This document shows, in pieces, positions 18,685 through 26,552 of a DNA stretch of 64,000 nucleotides (its first letter is position 1; every line of letters starts with the position of its first letter). Position numbers and translations under genes: made by a program. The stretch is from Bacillus sp. OV322. GTDB taxonomy: Bacteria; Bacillota; Bacilli; Bacillales; DSM-1321. The DNA is taken from the NCBI RefSeq assembly GCF_900112495.1, contig NZ_FOMA01000002.1, forward strand, positions 434,001-498,000, written 5' to 3'. Under the pieces are notes generated by a model, which saw only the letters and a program-made list of their open reading frames with translations, searched no databases and was not told where the DNA came from.

Positions 18685-19509
18685 TTGGATAAGAAATCTA
18701 TAAATATGCAAGGCAAGAAAGTAGCTTATATTGAAAAGGGAAGAGAAGATGACCCTCCAGTCCTGCTTTTGCATGGAGTTCCTGAATCAGCACTGCTATG
18801 GAAGGAAATCATCCCTGCCATTGTGTCATGCGGGTATAAAGTATACGCCCCTGATCTGCCCGGCTTTGGCGACAGCGAAAAATTTGATGAATCCTCAACA
18901 TGGGAGCGTTTTGATCAATTTGTAACTGAGTTTACAGCTTTGCAGAAATTAGATTCCCTGCATCTTGTCGTGCATGACTGGGGAGGCCTGATTGGACTGA
19001 AGTGGGCATGTGACCATCCTAACCGCATCTTAAGTCTGATTGTCACGGATTCAACCATTTCAGATGAATACATGTGGCACGATCTTGCCAGGATATGGAG
19101 AACTCCGGGGAAAGGAGAGGCATCCATTAAAGGCATGTCAAATCGTGCACAGTTTCTTGAAGCCATGAAAAAGGAGATTCCTAATAGTGATGACGAAACG
19201 CTGAATGACTTCTTTAAAGTCTTTCAAACCCCAGAATCCGGGCGGGTAATCCTGGATTTATACCGCTCAGGAAATTTGGAAACGGTGAAGAACTATAAAG
19301 AAAAATTGCAGAAAATCAAAAATCCGGCAACGATACTTTGGGGGGAGAAGGACCGGTATATTTCCAGCAAATTTGCCGGAAAGCTTCAAAAAGAGGGACT
19401 GCCGCATGCAAATGTTCATATCATCCCGGATGCAGGCCACTTTATCCATATCGAAGCCCCTGAAAAAGTAAATGTGTATATTCAGAAGCATTTCAAAAAT
19501 TTATCCTGA
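18685..19509 (+). CDS. Alpha/beta hydrolase, haloalkane dehalogenase/epoxide hydrolase-like
   Basis: A 274-residue alpha/beta-fold hydrolase. HGVPESALLW carries the oxyanion region. The nucleophile elbow is VVHDWGG with Asp at the nucleophile position, the arrangement found in haloalkane dehalogenases and epoxide hydrolases, not Ser esterases. DRYIS may hold the catalytic acid and DAGHFIHIE the catalytic His. TTG start behind GGGGAG. Monocistronic and followed by a strong terminator. Natural substrate unknown. Confidence 0.85.
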   Translation: MDKKSINMQGKKVAYIEKGREDDPPVLLLHGVPESALLWKEIIPAIVSCGYKVYAPDLPGFGDSEKFDESSTWERFDQFVTEFTALQKLDSLHLVVHDWGGLIGLKWACDHPNRILSLIVTDSTISDEYMWHDLARIWRTPGKGEASIKGMSNRAQFLEAMKKEIPNSDDETLNDFFKVFQTPESGRVILDLYRSGNLETVKNYKEKLQKIKNPATILWGEKDRYISSKFAGKLQKEGLPHANVHIIPDAGHFIHIEAPEKVNVYIQKHFKNLS

Positions 19510-19537
19510 TGTTGTTTGACTGCGATATTAAGATAAT

Positions 19538-19579
19538 GGCTGTCTAGTAGTCTATATGGCGACTAGGCAGCCTATTTTT
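19538..19579 (+). terminator. Terminator after alpha/beta hydrolase gene
   Basis: GGCTGTCTAGT pairs with ACTAGGCAGCC (one mismatch), followed by TATTTTTG. Confidence 0.8.
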
Positions 19580-19680
19580 GTGCAAAAAAATTCAGCAGGT
19601 TTATAAGCAATCGTACAAGCCGAATGCAATCTTCTCCATAGCATGAGTAGTAGGATTCAGCTAAAGGAGGAATGGTACGA

Positions 19681-21072
19681 TTGAGTAAAATAGAAAGATT
19701 TAAAATTTTGCCTCAAGGCCCAAAAGGAAAGTTATTTACTGGGAATTTAAGAGATTTCCAGAAGGATCCGCTTGGATTTCTTTCCCGTTTGCCTAAAGAG
19801 TATGGAGAAGCTGCAAAGTTTCGTTTTGGCCCTTTTCAGAAGGTTTATCTTGTCACAAACCCAGAGTTAATTAAGCAAGTGCTTGTTACCAAGCAAAAAT
19901 CATTCGTGAAATCGAGAGACTTCAAGGCTTTAAAGCCGTTAATGGGGGAAGGGCTTCTTACTAGTGAAAAGGACTATCATATGCGCCAAAGAAGACTGAT
20001 ACAGCCTGCTTTTAAAAAGAGCCATATCAGCAGCTATGGCCAGGATATGATTGATATAACGAGGGATTACATGTCTTCCTGGGAAGATGGGCAGAAAAGG
20101 AACATTACCCAAGATATGATGGGCATTACTCTGGGTATCATCACAAAAACCATGTTCAGCATGACTTTTAAAGAAGGGTATGACTCTATCGGGGAACCTT
20201 TGGAGACTGCCATGAAAAGTGCAATCAAGAGGATGAGAGCAACTATTAAGCTTCCTCTATGGGTGCCTGTCAAGAGCAATCGTAAATACAGGAGCTCCAT
20301 AAAAAAACTGGATTCAGTGCTTTATGACATCATTAGCCGCCGCAGGAAGCAGACAGAGAGATATGATGATATGTTAGATATTTTAATGGATGCCAAAGAT
20401 GCAGAGGATGGCAGAGGCATGACAGATGAACAGGTCCGAGACGAGCTTATGACGATTTTCCTTGCCGGCCACGAAACGACAGCGAACGCGTTATCATGGG
20501 CCATGTATTTACTTTCACAGCATCCAGAAGCAGAACAAAAGCTTTTTCAAGAAATTGATGCCGTAATCGGGGACCGCCCGCCTGCTCCTGAAGATTTCAT
20601 GAAATTGCCGTACACACAAAATGTCATTTGGGAAACGATGCGGCTATTTCCTCCTTCCTTTGTTACAGGACGCGAGGCGGAGGAGGACGTGGAGATTGGA
20701 GAATACAGCTTTAAAAAAGGAGATACGATTCTAGTAAGCCAGTATGTGATGCACCGTGATCCAAAGTATTTTGAGCAGGCTGACTCATTCATTCCTGAAC
20801 GATTTGAAAACAACTACTTAAAAACTCTCCCTCCATACGCCTATTTCCCGTTTGGGGGAGGGGCGAGAGTATGCATCGGCAATCACTTTGCTGTCATGGA
20901 GGCGGTGCTGGTCCTTGCATGCATTGCACAGAGGTACCGGTTAAGGCTTGCTCCGGACCATCATGAGGTGAAGCCGTTTCCGTCTATCACATTGAGGCCG
21001 AGGAGAGGATTGCAGATGATTGCAGAAGAAAGAGTAAAAGCAGATTTACCGCTGCAAGCACCTGATGCTTAA
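19681..21072 (+). CDS. Cytochrome P450
   Basis: A 463-residue soluble heme monooxygenase. The I-helix oxygen-activation motif is AGHETTANALSWA, the ExxR of helix K is ETMR, and the heme loop FPFGGGARVCIGNH supplies the axial Cys. Start chosen as TTG at 19681, since AGGAGG ends 10 nt before it; the ATG at 19672 touches the Shine-Dalgarno. There is no attached reductase domain, so redox partners must come from elsewhere. Closest in style to stand-alone Bacillus P450s of the CYP102-heme-domain-like group. Substrate unknown. A short-chain dehydrogenase gene follows. Confidence 0.92.
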   Translation: MSKIERFKILPQGPKGKLFTGNLRDFQKDPLGFLSRLPKEYGEAAKFRFGPFQKVYLVTNPELIKQVLVTKQKSFVKSRDFKALKPLMGEGLLTSEKDYHMRQRRLIQPAFKKSHISSYGQDMIDITRDYMSSWEDGQKRNITQDMMGITLGIITKTMFSMTFKEGYDSIGEPLETAMKSAIKRMRATIKLPLWVPVKSNRKYRSSIKKLDSVLYDIISRRRKQTERYDDMLDILMDAKDAEDGRGMTDEQVRDELMTIFLAGHETTANALSWAMYLLSQHPEAEQKLFQEIDAVIGDRPPAPEDFMKLPYTQNVIWETMRLFPPSFVTGREAEEDVEIGEYSFKKGDTILVSQYVMHRDPKYFEQADSFIPERFENNYLKTLPPYAYFPFGGGARVCIGNHFAVMEAVLVLACIAQRYRLRLAPDHHEVKPFPSITLRPRRGLQMIAEERVKADLPLQAPDA

Positions 21073-21205
21073 AGCGTTATCCCGAAGATGCGGATTTTCA
21101 ATAAAGAACTAAATACTTGTCCATACGCTTTTGATTATTTTGCATATGATAAAGGATATCGAAATTATGAGTTTATCATTTTGCAAAAGAAAAGATGGGG
21201 GAGGA

Positions 21206-21988
21206 ATGGCTAGCATCATGAACAATTTATTCGATTTAACGGGAAAAACCGCCATTGTGACAGGCGGGGGAAGAGGGCTTGGGAAACAAATCGCACTTGC
21301 CCTTGCTGAAGCAGGAGCAAATATTGTCGTTTGCTCCCGGAATTTGGAGGCTTGCAAGGAAGTGAGCAGACAAATAGTAGAGATGGGGGGGACTTCTATT
21401 TCCTCCAGCTGCGATGTATCAAATGAAGAAGATATTGAAAGAGTGATCAATGAAACCATCAGCACGTTTGGAACCCTTGATATTCTTGTGAACAACAGCG
21501 GAATATCCTGGCTTGCGCCTGTAGATGAGCTTCCTTTGGACAAGTGGAAAAAAGTAATGGAAGTAAATGTGAATGGAACCTTTTTGTTTTCCAAAGCCGC
21601 AGCAAAAGTCATGAAGAAACAAGGAAATGGGAAAATTATCAACATTGCATCAATAGCTGGATATGGCGGGACACCTCCAGAAGTAATGGAAGCTATCGCC
21701 TATAATACCAGCAAAGGCGCAGTGATTACCTTTACTAGGGATTTGAGTGTGAAATTAGCCAAATACGGCATTCAAGTGAATGCAATTGCACCCGGATTCT
21801 TTCCTACAAAAATCGCCAAGGGCGTTTTGGAGAAAAACAATCACAGCGTTCTGTCAGGAATACCCGCACGGCGATATGGCAACGAAAGTGACTTAAAAGG
21901 CGCTGCCATCTATTTAGCATCAAGTGCTTCTGATTATATGATTGGACAAATCCTTAATGTGGATGGCGGGATCACGGCCTTGGCTTAA
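21206..21988 (+). CDS. Short-chain dehydrogenase/reductase
   Basis: About 260 residues. The Rossmann motif TGGGRGLG near the N-terminus, NNSG, the Ser of INIASIAG, and the catalytic YxxxK in AYNTSKGA are all present, followed by PGFFPTKIA. The fold is that of gluconate 5-dehydrogenase/3-oxoacyl reductase-type SDRs using NAD(P)H. The start is ambiguous: the GGGGGAGG site is 1 nt from ATG 21206 and 13 nt from ATG 21218. It lies 130 bp after the P450 and could act on the same compound, but this is only inferred from proximity. Confidence 0.88.
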   Translation: MASIMNNLFDLTGKTAIVTGGGRGLGKQIALALAEAGANIVVCSRNLEACKEVSRQIVEMGGTSISSSCDVSNEEDIERVINETISTFGTLDILVNNSGISWLAPVDELPLDKWKKVMEVNVNGTFLFSKAAAKVMKKQGNGKIINIASIAGYGGTPPEVMEAIAYNTSKGAVITFTRDLSVKLAKYGIQVNAIAPGFFPTKIAKGVLEKNNHSVLSGIPARRYGNESDLKGAAIYLASSASDYMIGQILNVDGGITALA

Positions 21989-22086
21989 CCTTAAATATAG
22001 GTTTGCTACATCGAGATCTCTATGATGCATGGGGCCCCCATCCTTCAGGCGCATGAATTAAGTTTCATAAAGAAAGGAAGGGAGGG

Positions 22087-22242
22087 ATGTATATGTATAT
22101 GTTATATATACCAGATGAAAATATAATTAATCTTGAAAATCATAGTGCAGGAATGGCTTCCCAGGTATACTCAGGATTTTTTGAATACTTGAGACAACTT
22201 GACCAGGAAGAAGAGTCAAAGAACGAGCATGACCATCAATAA
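22087..22242 (+). CDS. Small acidic hypothetical protein
   Basis: An open frame of 51 codons plus stop behind an unusually strong purine-rich site (AAAGGAAGGGAGGG). Three in-frame ATGs lie close together (22087, 22093, 22099); the later two are better spaced. The peptide is hydrophobic at the start (MLYIPDENIINL) and strongly acidic and charged at the end (DQEEESKNEHDHQ). Not recognised. The frame stops immediately before a MITE-like element. Confidence 0.5.
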   Translation: MYMYMLYIPDENIINLENHSAGMASQVYSGFFEYLRQLDQEEESKNEHDHQ

Positions 22243-22244
22243 AT

Positions 22245-22352
22245 AAGGCTGTTTTCGTACTTTTGCTGCTATAGAATAAGGTGGATGATTTCCGTTCCAG
22301 GAGGCTCGCATTCCACGGGGCGGGCGGTGAGCCTCATCGTAAGAAAAGAGCC
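22245..22352 (+). repeat. MITE-like element, copy 1 (internally deleted, 108 bp)
   Basis: Begins AAGGCTGTTTTCGTA and ends AAGAAAAGAGCC, the imperfect terminal inverted repeats shared with the copies at 33971 and 38598. It retains the core TTTCCGTTCCAGGAGGCTCG and GGGGCGGGCGGTGAGCCTC but lacks about 100 bp of the 3' half. Confidence 0.75.
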
Positions 22353-22365
22353 ATAAATAATAAAT

Positions 22366-22398
22366 AACTGGCAGCCTGTTATGGCTGCCAGTTTTTTC
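22366..22398 (+). terminator. Terminator after SDR/small ORF
   Basis: 11-bp stem AACTGGCAGCC/GGCTGCCAGTT with T6. Confidence 0.85.
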
Positions 22399-22462
22399 TC
22401 TGTTAAAGCTGTTTAATCAGAGCATAAACGGCACTGAAGCGGAAATCAGCAGGCATAGCCGG

Positions 22463-22497
22463 ACCAAAAAAAGCTTGAATCCTTAGATTCAGGCTTA
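22463..22497 (-). terminator. Terminator of the DUF606 pair
   Basis: On the minus strand AAGCCTGAATC-TAAG-GATTCAAGCTT, then T-run. Confidence 0.8.
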
Positions 22498-22506
22498 AAA
22501 ATATAG

Positions 22507-22977
22507 CTATTTCGCAGAGATTTTCTCTTCAGATGCTCCCTGATTTCCTTTGAAAACGAAGTAAAGGGCAGCAATCATGAGTAACACTCCAATAAATCGC
22601 TTTGTATCAAAGTGGACGGTTTCACTCCCGAACCAGCCGAAATTGTCTATCAGCATACTTGCAGCCAACTGGCCGATAATGACAGAAACAACAGCAGCTG
22701 TGACACCGATTTTAGGTACGGCAAGCACCATTAAAGATAAATATATGACACCGAAAATGGCACATATCAATTGCCACTTCGGCACCTCGGTTACATGCAG
22801 GATATTGCCGCTGCCAAAGAAATTCACCACAATGGTCAAGATAATGGCTCCTGTAAAAAAGGTGAAAAACGCACTTTCAATTGTACCGGCTTTCTTTCCC
22901 AAGGTGCCGTTTATGGCTGACTGAATGCTTAAACCAATTCCAGCAAGTATAGGGATAATGACGATCAGGCTATTCAT
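22507..22977 (-). CDS. DUF606 (YdcZ-like) small DMT-superfamily membrane protein, second subunit
   Basis: A 156-residue protein with five predicted hydrophobic helices. ILAGIGLSIQSAINGTLGKK at the N-terminus and GVTAAVVSVIIGQLAASMLID mid-protein are typical of the DUF606 family, half-size relatives of drug/metabolite transporters. Preceded by a 12-bp gap and a second DUF606 gene, so they probably assemble as a heteromeric transporter in which each chain supplies half of the usual ten helices. Substrate unknown. Regulated perhaps by the adjacent ArsR-type protein. Confidence 0.85.
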   Translation of the reverse strand: MNSLIVIIPILAGIGLSIQSAINGTLGKKAGTIESAFFTFFTGAIILTIVVNFFGSGNILHVTEVPKWQLICAIFGVIYLSLMVLAVPKIGVTAAVVSVIIGQLAASMLIDNFGWFGSETVHFDTKRFIGVLLMIAALYFVFKGNQGASEEKISAK

Positions 22978-22989
22978 AGTGTGTCCCTC

Positions 22990-23421
22990 CTAGATGATGA
23001 GAAATAATGATGCGATTAATAAGATAATGGCTGTGAGCCTGTTTACATTAAACTTTATACGGGTTGAGCCGAATAAACCAAAATGCTCAATGATGATGCT
23101 CATCATAATCTGTCCGATAATGACTGACGTAACGGAGACGCCTACGCCAATTAACGTGACGCTTATCACAAGCAGGGCAAGATAAACAACACCGAGCATG
23201 CCTCCAAGTAAGTTCCATTTGGGAACTTTAAGAATCTGGATGACGTCCCCTTTTCCAAAAAACAGCACAAGAAGAAATGTAGCCATGGCACCGATGATAA
23301 AGATATAATATGTGCTTTCTAATTCCCCGATGGTTTTCCCAAGTGTGCCTCCAATAGCTGCTTCAAAGCTTAACGACATGCCCGCAATGATAGCTATGAT
23401 ATAGATGAAAAATGATTTCAT
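22990..23421 (-). CDS. DUF606 (YdcZ-like) small DMT-superfamily membrane protein, first subunit
   Basis: A 143-residue paralogue of the neighbouring gene: IIAGMSLSFEAAIGGTLGKT and GVGVSVTSVIIGQIMMSIIIE align with the partner's equivalents. ATG preceded by GAGGTGG. It has the same five-helix layout. The tandem arrangement implies a two-component transporter. A palindromic element lies just upstream in the promoter region. Confidence 0.85.
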   Translation of the reverse strand: MKSFFIYIIAIIAGMSLSFEAAIGGTLGKTIGELESTYYIFIIGAMATFLLVLFFGKGDVIQILKVPKWNLLGGMLGVVYLALLVISVTLIGVGVSVTSVIIGQIMMSIIIEHFGLFGSTRIKFNVNRLTAIILLIASLFLII

Positions 23422-23442
23422 TAATTGCCACCTCGTTGAATT

Positions 23443-23466
23443 TAGATATCTAGAATAATAGATATA
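23443..23466. promoter_or_regulatory. Candidate operator upstream of the DUF606 pair
   Basis: Perfect palindrome TAGATATCTA (23443-23452), followed 6 bp later by TAGATATA (23459-23466). A site for the adjacent ArsR-family repressor is plausible but untested. Confidence 0.4.
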
Positions 23467-23611
23467 TTTATTTGTGGTAACTCTTTGATATTGGGGTTAA
23501 TGGTGAATGAATCATAAGTGCGGGAAAAGCGGTTTAAGAGAGATCCCGCCAAACTCCCGGACCGTCCGCGTAACATGATGCTGAAGCGGATTACTGTGTT
23601 TTTTAGAACTG

Positions 23612-23926
23612 CTACATCTCTTTTTCCATGAATTCTGCGACCTTCTTTATAGTATCCTCATTGCGCTTATAGTATGTCCATTGCCCATACCGCACCGCTT
23701 CAAGCAAGCCTGCCTTTTGCATCAGGGATAAATAGTGGGAAACGGTTGACTGTGATAAATTCACCTTGTCCTGGATGTCCCCTACACACACACCGCCTTC
23801 AATACTAACCTCCTTTGGAAGGTGCGCCTGCTGCTTTGGAAAATTCTTCTCAGGCTCTTTCAGCCATTTTAAAATGTTAAGACGGGTCTCATTGGATAAT
23901 GCTTTGAAAATGTCTATATGTTTCAT
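23612..23926 (-). CDS. ArsR/SmtB-family transcriptional regulator
   Basis: A 104-residue winged-helix repressor. FKALSNETRLNILKWL is the N-terminal helix and CVGDIQDKVNLSQSTVSHYLSLMQKAGLL the helix-turn-helix. A single Cys (GGVCVGD) sits where the ELCVC metal site lies in ArsR, but the CxC pair is missing, so metal sensing is doubtful. Located upstream of the DUF606 pair on the same strand with a gap of about 190 bp. It probably controls that pair and itself. Confidence 0.85.
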   Translation of the reverse strand: MKHIDIFKALSNETRLNILKWLKEPEKNFPKQQAHLPKEVSIEGGVCVGDIQDKVNLSQSTVSHYLSLMQKAGLLEAVRYGQWTYYKRNEDTIKKVAEFMEKEM

Positions 23927-24120
23927 GTTTATATTCTATTTCGGATTTTATCGATATGTCAAATGCGTAATCTTTTAAATCATACTCGATAAGGTTTTCC
24001 GCCGAAAGTTAGGGTGGGCTTTGGACTTATTAAAATGCTTTTTAGCTTACATATGAGCTAAATAGCGATTTCTCAGCTGAAAAAGTGACTCTTCTGCAAA
24101 ATTAATTTCCAATTTATTGG

Positions 24121-24225
24121 ATAATTGCACGCAAATTGCCCTCGATTAGAGCCAATTTTAAATGAATTAGAGCGAAATCCATCCTCATTAGAGCCAATTC
24201 AACCTTCATTCGAGCGAATTGAAAT
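24121..24225. repeat. Array C: five degenerate 21-bp tandem units
   Basis: Units start at 24121, 24142, 24163, 24184 and 24205. Consensus is about TTCATTAGAGCSAATTSAAAC, with the motif ATT(A/C)GAGC(C/G)AAT in the last four units. Alternating GAGCCAAT and GAGCGAA forms give a 42-bp higher-order period. It lies between the divergent arsR and lipoprotein genes. Apart from it, the 410-bp gap is AT-rich with no gene. Confidence 0.85.
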
Positions 24226-24339
24226 TACATAGCCAATCACTAGCGAGTGACCTCTAGATTAAGTATGTTTGGAAAGGAAAAAACTGGGTAAAATAACTTC
24301 GGCAGAACCATTGATATTTTACTTAAGGAGGCAATACCG

Positions 24340-25170
24340 TTGAAGAAATTAGCATTCGTTATGTTTTCTGTGCTGCTGGCAGGCTGTGGGCATTCCTCAG
24401 AAGGTGAGAAAACGCCTAAAAGCAAAGAAGTGCAGGGTGAAGTGAAAAAGGAAAAAGCAGAAAAGGCGGTTAACAAGGAAGAGCCGGCAGATACGAAAGC
24501 AAAAGAAGATATTTCCGGTAAACCTGTACTGGCCTATTTGAAAGAAGAAAAAACAAATGGAGATATTAAGGGAATAGGGATGGATCCTGAAACAGGCAAG
24601 AAAGTGATGGCCATTACGCAAGAAATGCAGCGCAGCATTGCTGCCAATAAAGCATGGTTTGCGGAATATACCCAAAAAAATATGAAAGAAGGAGAAGCGC
24701 TGCCCTACAGCCCTAAATTCGGAATCACGGAGAAGGAATATCAGCTCCTGCTGGACTCGCAGAATAATTCCGAAATGATAAAAAAAGGAGAAACTTCTGT
24801 TGAAATTAAAAGGCAAGGAGACAAGCTGACGGTAACCGCCCCCAATTCATCTTTCAAGACTGCTGTTTTTGACCTGAAAGCCAATACAGTTAAAACAAAA
24901 TATGGTGTGCTTTCCTATAAGGGCAAAATTGAAGCATCCAGTGAGCAGGCCATAACGGGTCCCTGGTCAGGAGAAGCGTGGAAATTTGAAGATGGGAATG
25001 TGAAAACCATGCAGGATGCACAGAATATGGATGAAAATTCATACATAAAGTCAGTCAATTTTTATGTTGGAAAGCTGCAGGAAACGGGAGAAACACTGAT
25101 TTATTTCACTTACCGTGAACTGAAAGATATGAAGAAAAGCCAGGAGGAGGAATTTATTGTTTTAAAATAA
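24340..25170 (+). CDS. Hypothetical lipoprotein
   Basis: A 276-residue lipoprotein with TTG start, AAGGAGG 8 nt upstream, and a classical signal peptide with lipobox LLAGC (Cys16). A highly charged Lys/Glu linker (about 20-60) precedes a soluble domain of about 210 residues with no recognised motif (AITQEMQRSIAANKAWFAEY, KYGVLSYKGKIEASSEQAIT). Likely anchored on the outer face of the membrane. Conserved in appearance but function unknown. Confidence 0.8.
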   Translation: MKKLAFVMFSVLLAGCGHSSEGEKTPKSKEVQGEVKKEKAEKAVNKEEPADTKAKEDISGKPVLAYLKEEKTNGDIKGIGMDPETGKKVMAITQEMQRSIAANKAWFAEYTQKNMKEGEALPYSPKFGITEKEYQLLLDSQNNSEMIKKGETSVEIKRQGDKLTVTAPNSSFKTAVFDLKANTVKTKYGVLSYKGKIEASSEQAITGPWSGEAWKFEDGNVKTMQDAQNMDENSYIKSVNFYVGKLQETGETLIYFTYRELKDMKKSQEEEFIVLK

Positions 25171-25206
25171 CGTGCATGAAGATTTCCTGCGGAAGTCCCA
25201 TTTTCC

Positions 25207-25701
25207 TCAGCGAATATCAATAGGTATAAACCACGAAAAAGCCGCCCGGATCGGCGGCTTTGGATGTGTAAATATATATTGTTCTTTGGAACCGGCAGCT
25301 TCATTTTTAACATGGCGCATAGCGAAAACTTTCTTTGCGACAGAAAGGGCATTAAGTACACGCGGGAAGCCTGTATATGGAATTAAGTGTGTAATGCTTT
25401 CAACAATTTCTTCCGGTGTTAATCCGGCTGTAAGCCCAGTATTGATATGAAGTTCAAGCTGAGGCTCTGTTCCTTGCGTGACAAGAGAAGAAATGGTAAC
25501 AAGTGCACGCTGTTTATTTGATAAGCTTGGACGGGAATAAATTTCCCCATAAGCAAATTCAATGATAAATTTGCTGACATCCGGGGCGATATCCTGCAGA
25601 TCATCAGAAATCTTTAAATGTGTGGAAATGTCATCATTGCTCTTTAATGTATATTCCATTAATTTATCTAAACCTTGCTGATATCGATCTTGTGCCATCA
25701 T
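25207..25701 (-). CDS. Carboxymuconolactone decarboxylase (CMD) family protein
   Basis: About 164 residues. ALVTISSLVTQGTEPQLELHINTGLTAGLTPEEIVE is the CMD/AhpD-like helical core, with the conserved His but no CxxC, so it is decarboxylase-like, not an AhpD peroxidase. Start is at one of two adjacent ATGs behind AGGAGG. The last 20 or so residues (FTHPKPPIRAAFSWFIPIDIR) run through a GC-rich terminator-like hairpin, which looks like loss of an earlier stop. Role unknown; such proteins often act in aromatic degradation or redox stress. Confidence 0.85.
   Translation of the reverse strand: MMAQDRYQQGLDKLMEYTLKSNDDISTHLKISDDLQDIAPDVSKFIIEFAYGEIYSRPSLSNKQRALVTISSLVTQGTEPQLELHINTGLTAGLTPEEIVESITHLIPYTGFPRVLNALSVAKKVFAMRHVKNEAAGSKEQYIFTHPKPPIRAAFSWFIPIDIR
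25236..25262 (-). terminator. Terminator-like hairpin inside the CMD reading frame
   Basis: AAGCCGCC-GATCC-GGGCGGCTT then TTTC on the minus strand, about 30 nt before the in-frame TGA. On the plus strand it could also end the lipoprotein transcript. Confidence 0.65.
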
Positions 25702-26063
25702 TATTCCTCCTATAAAAAATAAATGTAAATGGTTGTGCACAAATATTCCTTTTTTTATAGGTTGATTCTTCTCTTTTCATATCTCCATGATAAAGAGAAC
25801 TGATATTTTGTATTATTCTGACAGGGATTTTCAATAAAGATCTTCTATACGGCTTTCCTTCACCAATATCCTCTGCAAATATTTTAACATTTTCTTCAGT
25901 TATCCCATTTTCCCAGCTCCCTTTATCTCAATTAGTGGATATTTGTAATTCCCTACAACTAACTACCTGGCAAAAAATATAAATTGCAGGAAAATAGTTT
26001 GTACCTTACATTCTTTTAAAAATAGAGATCAAACAATGATCAAAAAGAAATAGGCTCTTTTTT

Positions 26064-26127
26064 ATGGCTCTTTTCTTAATGATGGTTGTTTTTTTTATGT
26101 TTACTGTGAGGCGATCCCATTGTTAAG
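26064..26127 (-). repeat. MITE-like element fragment (one end)
   Basis: GGCTCTTTTCTTAAT...GGTTGTTTTTTT...CTGTGAGGCGAT..TTGTTAA is the reverse complement of the 3' end of the full copies. The remainder of the 25741-26271 gap is AT-rich without a convincing gene. Confidence 0.6.
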
Positions 26128-26271
26128 AGTCCCCCGCCCGGCTGAAAAGCGGGCATCCAGGAACAGAAACCAGCCGCCTTGTCCACAGCTGTTAAGTTTA
26201 AGAAAATCAGCCAAAGAGCAAGACCAATCGTTAGCCAGTTTATAAGAAGAAAAAAATTTTCGGAGAAGGAG

Positions 26272-26299
26272 TGATCCGAATTCAAAAATTCTTCGTTAG
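26272..26299 (+). promoter_or_regulatory. ECF-sigma-like promoter 1 of surface-protein gene
   Basis: TGATCC, exactly 16 bp, CGTTAG. Confidence 0.6.
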
Positions 26300-26349
26300 G
26301 TTAATGGAAAGTCAACCATTAGAAATTTTTTAGAAATGACAGCCGAGAG

Positions 26350-26377
26350 TGATTCAAAAGTTTTTGCGGCACGTTAG
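26350..26377 (+). promoter_or_regulatory. ECF-sigma-like promoter 2 of surface-protein gene
   Basis: TGATTC, exactly 16 bp, CGTTAG, followed by GTGGACAAAGCAAAAAAA, which is shared with copy 3. Confidence 0.55.
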
Positions 26378-26406
26378 GTGGACAAAGCAAAAAAATACAA
26401 AAGAAG

Positions 26407-26434
26407 TGATCCAAAAGAATCTGCAGAACGTTAG
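26407..26434 (+). promoter_or_regulatory. ECF-sigma-like promoter 3 of surface-protein gene
   Basis: TGATCC, exactly 16 bp, CGTTAG. About 57 bp after copy 2, with flanks so similar (AGAAGTGATCCAAAAG, GGACAAAGCAAAAAAA) that a recent tandem duplication is likely. Confidence 0.6.
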
Positions 26435-26462
26435 AAGGACAAAGCAAAAAAAAACAAATAAC

Positions 26463-26490
26463 TGATCCAAAATGAAAGTGGCTTCGTTAG
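26463..26490 (+). promoter_or_regulatory. ECF-sigma-like promoter 4 of surface-protein gene
   Basis: TGATCC, exactly 16 bp, CGTTAG. It ends 62 bp before the ATG and is the proximal promoter. Confidence 0.6.
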
Positions 26491-26552
26491 CTCTTGTAAG
26501 AAAAGAAAAATCATTGTATTAAAAAAATTTAAATTGAAGAGGAGAATGAATT

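Noticed and set aside
19681-21988. P450, SDR and alpha/beta hydrolase as a biosynthetic cluster
   Set aside because: Each has separate control signals or large gaps and there is no core biosynthetic enzyme.
26076-26285. 69-codon minus-strand frame with one hydrophobic segment
   Set aside because: No ribosome-binding site, ends inside a MITE-like fragment and starts inside the first ECF-like promoter; more likely chance.
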